DNA of 12,236 nucleotides from Bacillota bacterium (lineage in GTDB: Bacteria; Bacillota; Clostridia; Acetivibrionales; DTU013), in NCBI GenBank assembly GCA_023411715.1, contig JAEYOM010000190.1, forward strand, positions 1 to 12,236, in the 5' to 3' direction. Below the pieces are notes generated by a model, which was given only the letters and a program-made list of their open reading frames with translations, ran no database searches and was not told where the DNA came from. Below, one piece after another: positions 7,869 through 12,236 of the stretch (positions within the stretch are counted from its first letter, which is position 1; the number at the start of each line of letters is the position of its first letter). The position numbers were made by a program, and so were the translations under genes.

Positions 7869-8144
7869 GCTTTTCGTAAGTATCTGAACGATTTTCCTTA
7901 CGTCGTCATCCACGACGCTGTAACATATTTCAAGACCTTTTCTGGATCCCGCTACGATCCCGGCTGCCTTGAGCTTCGAGAGGTGTTGTGAAACAGTGGA
8001 CTGGGGCAGCTTCATGCATTCCTGTATCTTCGTAACGTTGCAGCTGCTGTCCATCAACCCCTTTATTATACATAACCTTTGGGGATGCGAGATCGCTTTG
8101 AGTTTTTCTGCCTGCAACTCATAATTTTTAAAATCTACTTCCAT
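7857..8144 (-). CDS. ArsR/SmtB-family winged-helix repressor
   Basis: A 95-residue dimeric DNA-binding regulator. The fold is visible as helix LQAEKLKAISHPQRLCIIKGL, then the helix-turn-helix with LPQSTVSQHLSKLKAAGIV (46-64), then the wing (GSRKGLEICYSVVDDD, 66-81). The classical ELCVCDL metal site is not present. Cysteines C25, C35, C43 and C74 are available, so sensing of thiol or redox state or of a metal at another site is possible; the signal is unknown. I chose the ATG at 8144 because GGAGGG lies about 6 bases upstream; the longer frame to 8294 would overlap the ykuK-like gene and has no family match. A possible target is its own promoter; no adjacent efflux or oxidoreductase gene identifies its role. 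Confidence 0.88.
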   Translation of the reverse strand: MEVDFKNYELQAEKLKAISHPQRLCIIKGLMDSSCNVTKIQECMKLPQSTVSQHLSKLKAAGIVAGSRKGLEICYSVVDDDVRKIVQILTKSSTK

Positions 8145-8208
8145 TACAAACCCTCCAAACCTGATGTCAGACAAAGAATAATTTAACAGGAAATCTCTGC
8201 TTTCTCTA

Positions 8209-8237
8209 ACATTATCAGTTTTGCAAAGCATATTCAA
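8209..8237 (-). promoter_or_regulatory. Possible promoter of the arsR-type gene
   Basis: Minus strand: TTGAAT (8232-8237), 17-base spacer, TAATGT (8209-8214) preceded by TGA, which would be an extended -10. The -10 itself is weak. An imperfect palindrome CTGATGTCAG lies between it and the start (8161-8170) and could be an autoregulatory site. Confidence 0.35.
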
Positions 8238-8253
8238 GCTAAAATTGGATACT

Positions 8254-8796
8254 TTACATGGCTTTTGTAAATTTATCTGCGAACGAGCTGGCACAATAAC
8301 TGTCAGGTTTTATCTTCGGTATGAAGTTAAGTCCCTTTACCATTCCTACCATTTCATTGATTAGGCTTTTGGTGGGTCCCTTGGTCCCTATATCTATATG
8401 GAATTCGAAGGATATTCCTTCCTTCTTCCCGTTTTTGCACACCGCCTGCCTTATTCGTTTCATTCTGTCCTCGCCGAACAGATATGCAAGCTGGATACTG
8501 GCACAGGTCTCCAGGTAGATCTTTTCCCTCAGATTGGTCACTGGTCTTTGTATATCGTATCTGTGAAGAAACCCGATAGCGCCTTTGCCTATACGGTGGA
8601 CATGGATGCACGATACAAAAACCGTTTTGGTGCCGACCTGCGAATCAGTCCCTACGGATATCCTGTAGGAGCTGTCGGTGTCCGCCCGTATGAAGTCCAT
8701 AATGTCGCGAAAAACCTGCTCGAAATTGAGCCCATCCTTTTTCATGCTTCTGAAGACCGTGTTTTCGTCGATCGTAAGCGAGTTTCCAAGTAACAT
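8254..8796 (-). CDS. YkuK-type RNase H-like protein
   Basis: A 180-residue protein of the YkuK family, which carries an RNase H-like fold and is treated as a predicted nuclease; its cellular role is not established. The motif ISVGTDSQVG (46-55, D51) begins the first strand and is followed by the TVFVSCIHVH strand. A helix LREKIYLETCASIQLAYLF carries E91 and E96; the FEFHIDIGTKGPTK strand carries D135, and KPDSYCASSFADK carries D165. These acidic residues are placed as expected for an RNase H-like active site, though assigning them as catalytic is inference. The start is ATG at 8796 with GGGAGGG about 8 bases upstream; an ATG 21 bases earlier lacks a ribosome binding site. It is preceded by a terminator only about 50 bases upstream. 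Confidence 0.85.
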   Translation of the reverse strand: MLLGNSLTIDENTVFRSMKKDGLNFEQVFRDIMDFIRADTDSSYRISVGTDSQVGTKTVFVSCIHVHRIGKGAIGFLHRYDIQRPVTNLREKIYLETCASIQLAYLFGEDRMKRIRQAVCKNGKKEGISFEFHIDIGTKGPTKSLINEMVGMVKGLNFIPKIKPDSYCASSFADKFTKAM

Positions 8797-8848
8797 AGGT
8801 GTACCCTCCCGTTCCATCCAATATTACGGCAGATAGTCATATCGTGGT

Positions 8849-8889
8849 AAAAAACAAGCCCTGCGATGGGGATACCGATCACAGGGCTT
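8849..8889 (-). terminator. Strong terminator between the mini-gene and the ykuK-like gene
   Basis: Minus strand: AAGCCCTG / CAGGGCTT (8882-8889 and 8856-8863), with GAT/ATC pairing further inside after one mismatch, then G and six T (8849-8854). The left arm is encoded by the last codons of the 30-codon ORF. Lying about 50 bases before the ykuK-like start, it could also act as an attenuator. Confidence 0.85.
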
Positions 8890-8971
8890 TCTTTATCGAC
8901 GATTTAAGGACAGCGTAAGTACGGCTGACGTGTTTTCGAGTTATTATCCGTAAACGGCTCATACGACTCAT
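8879..8971 (-). CDS. Small basic protein of 30 residues, unknown
   Basis: I do not recognise this ORF. It starts at ATG 8971 with an excellent ribosome binding site (AAAGGGA at 8979-8985, seven bases spacing) and ends at TGA 8879-8881, inside the terminator hairpin. The product begins MSRMSRLRIITRKHVSR and ends SSIKKAL; it has five Arg, four Lys and one His and no Asp, Glu or Cys, so it is strongly cationic. A promoter with an extended -10 sits about 23 bases ahead of the start, making a self-contained transcript of about 145 bases. It could be a tiny nucleic-acid- or membrane-binding protein, a leader peptide in front of the ykuK-like gene, or a small RNA whose ORF is incidental. Confidence 0.5.
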   Translation of the reverse strand: MSRMSRLRIITRKHVSRTYAVLKSSIKKAL

Positions 8972-9000
8972 ACAACTATCCCTTTCAAATATTTAAGTTC

Positions 9001-9029
9001 ATATTAACATACTGAAAAAGTAAAATCAA
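9001..9029 (-). promoter_or_regulatory. Sigma-A promoter of the 30-codon mini-gene
   Basis: Minus strand: TTGATT (9024-9029), 17-base spacer, TAATAT (9001-9006) preceded by TGT, an extended -10. Transcription would start near 8994. Confidence 0.65.
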
Positions 9030-9090
9030 TTGTAAAGTCAAGCCAAATACTTTTAGCAGAAAAGGTAACAACAATTATCAGTATTTAAAG

Positions 9091-9105
9091 CGTCGTGCCG
9101 GCTGT
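9091..9105 (+). repeat. Extra half-terminus of the palindromic element
   Basis: CGTCGTGCCGGCTGT is a near copy of the element terminus at 9131. It is inversely complementary to the right terminus (9305-9319) at 14 of 15 positions, a better match than the inner left terminus gives. It may be a leftover of an older insertion or an alternative element boundary. Confidence 0.5.
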
Positions 9106-9130
9106 CTGCGCTGCAGTCCAGTCTCATAAA

Positions 9131-9319
9131 CGCCGTGCCGACTGTTTTCTATTGCGGAGTTTCGTTCAAAGAGCATATAGATTCAGCTGTGCGGCAAATC
9201 AAACTCGCGGGGCATGGATATATCATTGCCCCGCTCAAACAGTGATTTGCCCTTGTCAATGCTTCATCAATATGCTCTAATTCGCGAAACTCATGCAATA
9301 TCAAACAGCCGGCACGGCG
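9131..9319 (+). repeat. Long palindromic repeat element, copy A
   Basis: A non-coding element of 189 bases that can fold almost end to end. Its termini CGCCGTGCCG(A)CTGTTT and the complement of AAACAG(C)CGGCACGGCG pair with one mismatch. Further inward TATTGC, GAGTTTCG and AGAGCATAT occur on both arms, separated by short internal loops; then GGCAAATC pairs with GATTTGCC, and the tip is a perfect stem GCGGGGCA/TGCCCCGC. It is homologous, in opposite orientation, to the two copies at 11028-11439. No target-site duplication is obvious. It could be a MITE-like mobile element or a structured RNA. No transposase is present in the window. Confidence 0.85.
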
Positions 9320-9405
9320 TATTAGCAAACGATATTGCAATAGTTAACTAACCTTTTTTTCTTCTACTTACTTAGCAATGGTTTACGTTTTTAGACAGCT
9401 ACAAT

Positions 9406-9427
9406 AAAAAGGCCAACAGGCCTTTTT
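9406..9427 (-). terminator. Terminator of the toxin-antitoxin operon
   Basis: A perfect 9-bp palindrome AAAAAGGCC/GGCCTTTTT with the loop AACA (plus strand), symmetric and therefore possibly active in both directions. It overlaps the toxin stop codon (9426-9428). Confidence 0.8.
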
Positions 9428-9731
9428 ATGATTTAATATATTTTTTGATTTCCCGCCAAAAGTTTTCTCGTGTTCCTGCCATTATAATAACAACAACTTC
9501 GCCATTCTCATTTTCTGATAACCTGTATGCAATTTCGTAGTTCGTTTTATGATAGTATACATCATACCCATATATGCCTGCTAAATCACCCGTTTTAGCC
9601 TCTCCTATTGATGGATCTTTTCTAATTTCCCGGACAGCATCTTTAAATTTGTTCTTCAATGTTTTATCTACTATTTTTTTAAAATACCTTTCAGCTGCAG
9701 GCTGAATGATTATAGGTAACAAACCATCCAT
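9426..9731 (-). CDS. RelE/ParE-family toxin of a type II toxin-antitoxin system
   Basis: A 101-residue protein of the RelE/ParE superfamily, small RNase-fold toxins that in RelE-type members cut mRNA on the ribosome and in ParE-type members inhibit gyrase. Visible family features are the opening helix AAERYFKKIVDKTLKNKFK, the KTGDLAGIYGYDVYYHK strand turn, NYEIAYRL, VVVIIMAGTREN and the closing helix EIKKYIKS. The conserved arginines and terminal lysines fit RelE better than ParE, but this is uncertain. The start is ATG at 9731, sharing one base with the antitoxin stop (TGATG), with GGTGA upstream, so its translation is coupled to the antitoxin. An in-frame TTG one codon earlier is less likely. 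Confidence 0.85.
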   Translation of the reverse strand: MDGLLPIIIQPAAERYFKKIVDKTLKNKFKDAVREIRKDPSIGEAKTGDLAGIYGYDVYYHKTNYEIAYRLSENENGEVVVIIMAGTRENFWREIKKYIKS

Positions 9732-10081
9732 CAATCTTCACCAAAAATGTCCGACATTTGATCATCGCCCGTTCCTCGGAAGCTCCTTGCTGCTTTGTCC
9801 GCCTCATCTATCATTTCCTGTACAGCAGGCCGTACTTTTTTTGTCATCCTTTGAAACTCTTGCAGCAGTTCATTTCCTCCCAATCCCTTTGCTACTAGTT
9901 CTTTTAAAATTTCTTGCGCAAATTCTACATTAGATTCAATTCTCACAGGTTTAATAATTAGCATATCTTTATCAACAAAGCATTCTACTTCATTGCCGAT
10001 ATCAAGCATCTTAAAGTATTTTAGTGGTATTGTAATTTGCCTCTTCTGTGATACACTAATACGCTTTTTTTCTGATCTCAT
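9731..10081 (-). CDS. AbrB/MazE-type antitoxin
   Basis: Antitoxin partner of the RelE-type toxin. The first 45 residues form an AbrB/MazE/SpoVT swapped-hairpin DNA-binding domain: KKRISVSQKRQITIPLKYF, then GNEVECFVDKDMLIIKPV. The C-terminal part (about 50-116) is helical and acidic at its end (GDDQMSDIFGED), the expected toxin-neutralising region. I prefer the ATG at 10081 (AGGTGG four to five bases upstream) because related proteins begin with MRSEKKRIS; an in-frame ATG at 10126, also with a good site (GGGGGA), would add 15 residues, so either may be used. The stop TGA overlaps the toxin start by one base. AbrB-type antitoxins usually repress their own promoter. Confidence 0.85.
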   Translation of the reverse strand: MRSEKKRISVSQKRQITIPLKYFKMLDIGNEVECFVDKDMLIIKPVRIESNVEFAQEILKELVAKGLGGNELLQEFQRMTKKVRPAVQEMIDEADKAARSFRGTGDDQMSDIFGED

Positions 10082-10159
10082 AGAACCACCTATCTTTAAC
10101 GGATTTATAGCTGCCTCTGCGTACATAAGTATCCCCCATTTCCAGTATATAAATAATAT

Positions 10160-10183
10160 TTTCTTTGTTTCTTTGTTTCCTTG
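10160..10183. repeat. Three 8-bp tandem repeats in the toxin-antitoxin leader
   Basis: TTTCTTTG, TTTCTTTG and TTTCCTTG follow each other without gaps, starting just downstream of the predicted transcription start of the toxin-antitoxin operon. Repeats placed here are plausible binding sites for autoregulation by the antitoxin. Confidence 0.6.
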
Positions 10184-10192
10184 TCAAAAATA

Positions 10193-10220
10193 ATTATACC
10201 ACTATTTTTACTCTTTACAA
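10193..10220 (-). promoter_or_regulatory. Promoter of the toxin-antitoxin operon
   Basis: Minus strand: TTGTAA (10215-10220), 16-base spacer, perfect TATAAT (10193-10198) preceded by TGG, an extended -10. It diverges from the flavoprotein promoter, with about 50 bp between the two -35 regions. Confidence 0.75.
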
Positions 10221-10268
10221 GGGTAACTTATATTAATTTGGCTCTCAGCACTGCGACGCATCAGCTAT

Positions 10269-10297
10269 TTAAACATATGTTCGTTTTATGATATAAT
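10269..10297 (+). promoter_or_regulatory. Extended -10 promoter of the flavoprotein gene
   Basis: Plus strand: TGATATAAT, a full extended -10 (10289-10297), with a poor -35 (TTAAAC at 10269-10274, 17-base spacer). Transcription would start near 10304. Confidence 0.6.
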
Positions 10298-10338
10298 CTG
10301 GTATAGCAGAGAAAAAGGGAAAGGTCGGTCTTGTCACT

Positions 10339-10989
10339 ATGTGGATTGTTTGTATATCTTCATCAAATATGAAACATGCCGGTGAAAATAGCACTTCTCT
10401 GAAAGTGTGCAGACTTATTAAAGATATGGTAAAGAGAAAAACCTCCGGTGATGTACATGTTGAAATCGTTTCCCTTGTAGATTTTGAACTTAAATCATGC
10501 ATTGGCTGTGGAAGATGTTTCAATCAGGACAAATGTTTCAACGACAATGAGTTTAATAATCTATATGATATCCTTCGTATGGCAGATGCTTTATTTATTA
10601 TATCGGCTCATTATGCTCCAATACCTTCAAAACTTGCAATTCTTCTCGAAAAGGTCGAACAATTAGCATTTTTAAAACGGTTTAATGACGAATCATATCG
10701 TGCCCCGTTATTCGGGAAACCTGTTGGAATTATTGGACATGGCGGAGGTACAGAAGAAATACATAAATATTATAAAGAACCTGTTATAGATTCTATTTGG
10801 AATGCTTTGTCATACCCGGTAGAAATGAATGTCATAGGTATCGATGCTGACCAGCCGAGAGGAGTTACTTTTCCGGTTAAAGCTGTCAAAAAAGTTAACA
10901 ACTCCATATTCCCCATACAGGAATATGATTGGAATGACATCGAAAATAGGTTAGATCCATTAGTTAATAAGGTTATAGAAGCATTATAA
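10339..10989 (+). CDS. Iron-sulfur flavoprotein (NADPH-dependent FMN reductase fold)
   Basis: A 216-residue flavodoxin-fold protein. The N-terminus IVCISSSNMKHAGENSTS is the FMN phosphate-binding loop region. A compact cysteine motif follows, C54-x2-C57-x2-C60-x5-C66 (CIGCGRCFNQDKC), the pattern known for the [4Fe-4S] cluster of archaeal and clostridial iron-sulfur flavoproteins (Isf). ADALFIISAHYAPIPSKL (about 83-100) corresponds to the conserved Y-x-P-x-x-K region beside the flavin, and KPVGIIGHGGG (about 131-141) is the next strand and loop. It probably passes single electrons between ferredoxin and flavin; Isf proteins have been linked to oxygen or peroxide defence. AT-rich, alone on plus. 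The AAGGG site is about 14 bases before the ATG, rather far. Confidence 0.85.
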   Translation: MWIVCISSSNMKHAGENSTSLKVCRLIKDMVKRKTSGDVHVEIVSLVDFELKSCIGCGRCFNQDKCFNDNEFNNLYDILRMADALFIISAHYAPIPSKLAILLEKVEQLAFLKRFNDESYRAPLFGKPVGIIGHGGGTEEIHKYYKEPVIDSIWNALSYPVEMNVIGIDADQPRGVTFPVKAVKKVNNSIFPIQEYDWNDIENRLDPLVNKVIEAL

Positions 10990-11027
10990 AAAGTGATGTC
11001 CTGGCACCTAAATAGGGCTTAAACTAC

Positions 11028-11204
11028 GGCGCCGTCTGTTTGATATTGCATGAGTTTTGCGAGATAGAGCATATTAAAGAGGCATTGGCAAGGGCAAATT
11101 CATGTTTGAGCGAAGCGGTTCACCGCGAGCGAGTTTGAATTTGCCACTGGGCTGAGTTTATATGCTCTTTGAACAAAACTCCGCAGTAGAAAACAGACGG
11201 CGCC
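11028..11204 (-). repeat. Long palindromic repeat element, copy B
   Basis: 177 bases, homologous to copy A in the opposite orientation. Termini GGCGCCGTCTGTTT and AAACAGACGGCGCC are exact inverted copies. Inward pairing is preserved: GAGTTTTG on both arms (GAGTTTCG in copy A), AGAGCATAT, GGCAAATTCA/TGAATTTGCC, and a tip with GCGG/CCGC. The internal loops and the GCTCAAAC and CAAACTCGC segments near the tip are shared with copy A. It lies just downstream of the flavoprotein gene and may act as its 3' structure. Confidence 0.85.
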
Positions 11205-11263
11205 GCGGTTAAAATAACTCGAACGGTGTCTTTAGTAACCGGTTTCGCCGCGGTATAAACCGT

Positions 11264-11439
11264 GGCGCCGTCTGTTTGATATTGCATGAGTTTTGCGAGA
11301 TAGAGCATATTAACGAGGCATTGGCAAGGGCAAATTCATGTTTGAGTGAAGCGGTTCACCGCGAGCGAGTTTGAATTTGCAATGGGCTGAGTTTATATGC
11401 TCTTTGAACAAAACTCCGCAGTAGAAAACAGACGGCGCC
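11264..11439 (-). repeat. Long palindromic repeat element, copy C
   Basis: 176 bases, nearly identical to copy B. The terminal pairing extends outward: AACCGTGGCGCC on the left against GGCGCCGCGGTT on the right, one mismatch. The left flank ATAAAC is also found before copy A, which hints that the element begins a few bases outside the palindrome core. Confidence 0.85.
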
Positions 11440-11480
11440 GCGGTTAAAATAACTCGAACGGTGTCTTTAGTAACCGGTTT

Positions 11481-11505
11481 CGCCGCGGTTTACCGGGTTG
11501 CGGCG
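11481..11505. repeat. Small GC-rich hairpin after the repeat array
   Basis: CGCCGC (11481-11486) pairs with GCGGCG (11500-11505) across a 13-base loop. There is no T run on either side, so it is not a normal terminator, although it lies downstream of the thioredoxin-reductase-like gene. Confidence 0.4.
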
Positions 11506-11567
11506 ATTTGAAGCCGACACCGCAGTAATAACAATTAGCACAACGTTTTTACCGCCCATCGCTGCCA

Positions 11568-12236
11568 CTACAGGCTCTTGACGTAATCTGAGATCGCTTT
11601 CCCGGCCGTCGCACCCTGCCCGACCGCTATCGATATCTGCCTGAAGCTGCTCGCACAATCTCCAGCCGCAAATAGCCCCTCGAGATTCGTCTGCTGGTTT
11701 CCGTCCGTTACTATTGTATTCCCATCCGTCATTATCCCCATTTTACGCGCGAAATCAGCGCTGGAGGCGCTTTCATAAGCAACGAACAATCCGTCCAGTT
11801 CTTCGCTTGTGCCGTCTGAGAAGTGGATCCGCTGCAGGAAATCCGTTCCGTCCAGCTTTGAGATCTGCCTTGTTTCAACCCTGAACTGCACGGCGTCCTC
11901 CTCATATTTACTGCTCAACTCGAGCTTTTTGCCATTCGTGTATATGGTTATATTCTTTGTATAGGTAAGCAGTTCGACAGCCTCATGCGCCGCGTAATCC
12001 TTGTTGCCGAGGACGCCTACCCTGAGGTTGTTGTAAAAGAAACCGTCGCAGGTGGAACAGTAGCTTACGCCCTTTCCCTCGAATTTGACAAGGTTCTCTA
12101 TCCTGATCGCTTTATTTGCCTGGCCCGTAGCCAGAAGTAAGGCTTTGGATGTAAATCTTCCGGATGACGTCACGACATTGAAGTAATCTTCCTTTTCGAC
12201 GGATATTACTTCATCTTCGATAACCTCAACGCCCAG
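11568..12236 (-). CDS. Thioredoxin-reductase-like flavoprotein, 5' end outside the window
   Basis: The last 222 residues of a thioredoxin-reductase-family protein; the frame is open to the window edge, so the N-terminal FAD-binding part is missing. Visible are KALLLATGQ (about 31-39 of the fragment), the redox-active CxxC in YCSTCDGFFY, and the C-terminal FAD motif GLFAAGDCASSFRQIS followed by GQGATAGKAI. The usual NADPH site is degenerate: where GxGxxA/G is expected the sequence reads VGVLGNKDYAAHEA, and the HRRxxxR motif is absent (IYTNGKKLELSS). This resembles the ferredoxin-dependent flavin thioredoxin reductases described in clostridia, so the electron donor may be ferredoxin; that is inference. 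No thioredoxin gene lies directly downstream. Confidence 0.88.
   Translation of the reverse strand: MGVEVIEDEVISVEKEDYFNVVTSSGRFTSKALLLATGQANKAIRIENLVKFEGKGVSYCSTCDGFFYNNLRVGVLGNKDYAAHEAVELLTYTKNITIYTNGKKLELSSKYEEDAVQFRVETRQISKLDGTDFLQRIHFSDGTSEELDGLFVAYESASSADFARKMGIMTDGNTIVTDGNQQTNLEGLFAAGDCASSFRQISIAVGQGATAGKAISDYVKSL

Larger units (their letters stand above)
11028..11489. repeat. Tandem duplication of element plus 50-bp linker
   Basis: The unit 11028-11254 is repeated at 11264-11489 with only a few substitutions and one single-base indel (period 235-236 bp). The linker after each element (11205-11254 and 11440-11489) appears identical in both units and contains the palindrome AACCGGTT and flanking CCGCGG sites. 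Confidence 0.9.

Noticed and set aside
8145..8294. Longer version of the ArsR-family protein starting at 8294
   Set aside because: The extra 50 residues do not match the family, overlap the ykuK-like gene, and the internal ATG at 8144 has an excellent ribosome binding site.
9131..9319. Retron msr-msd or other reverse-transcriptase-linked RNA
   Set aside because: No reverse transcriptase gene anywhere in the window and no recognisable priming guanosine context.
11028..11439. Integron attC sites, because of long imperfect palindromes in tandem
   Set aside because: The ends lack proper RYYYAAC and GTTRRRY core sites, the units are longer than usual attC sites, and no cassette gene or integrase is present between them.
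11028..11489. CRISPR-like array
   Set aside because: Only two units of about 235 bp, each itself a palindrome, with an identical linker in place of unique spacers; no cas gene.
11467..11559. Possible 30-codon ORF (MGGKNVVLIVITAVSASN...) after the thioredoxin-reductase-like gene
   Set aside because: No good ribosome binding site, and its second half lies in the repeat linker; it may be the start of a gene cut by the repeat but this cannot be shown.

Overview
The window looks like chromosomal DNA of an endospore-forming, Gram-positive anaerobe of the Clostridia. The reasons are a GerMN-domain lipoprotein, a cell-wall/translation cluster in the order ddl-murI-DUF1934-argS, a YkuK-type RNase H-like protein, an iron-sulfur flavoprotein with a compact cysteine motif, strong purine-rich ribosome binding sites and rho-independent terminators. 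Almost every gene lies on the minus strand; only the flavoprotein gene is on plus.

Layout from left to right. Positions 174-2072 hold an AT-rich gene for an exported M28-family metallopeptidase lipoprotein. Its upstream region has a weak promoter with two adjacent 10-bp repeats resembling Spo0A boxes. A clear terminator (2361-2378) separates it from a less AT-rich block. That block begins with a remnant of a GH1 beta-glucosidase gene (2443-2595), directly against the argS stop codon. Next come argS, a DUF1934 gene overlapping it by 50 bp, murI and ddl, which appear to be one operon driven by a sigma-A promoter at 6796-6824. A GerMN lipoprotein gene with its own terminator, a small ArsR-family regulator and a ykuK-like gene follow.

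From about 8850 to 11500 the region has an accessory character. It holds a tiny complete transcription unit (promoter, ribosome binding site, 30-codon ORF, terminator) in front of the ykuK-like gene, a long palindromic repeat element, an AbrB/RelE toxin-antitoxin operon, the divergent flavoprotein gene, and two further copies of the palindromic element in tandem. The right edge holds a thioredoxin-reductase-like gene cut by the window end. Its CxxC centre is intact but its NADPH-binding motifs look degenerate.

The strongest candidate for something undescribed is the palindromic element family (9131-9319, 11028-11204, 11264-11439). Copies differ in sequence, yet in several stem segments both arms changed together, so pairing is preserved while certain loop segments stay constant. 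This points to a folded nucleic acid as the maintained unit: either a MITE-like mobile element or a structured RNA. The 30-codon mini-gene is the second candidate. All positions and translations were read by eye; no database search was possible.
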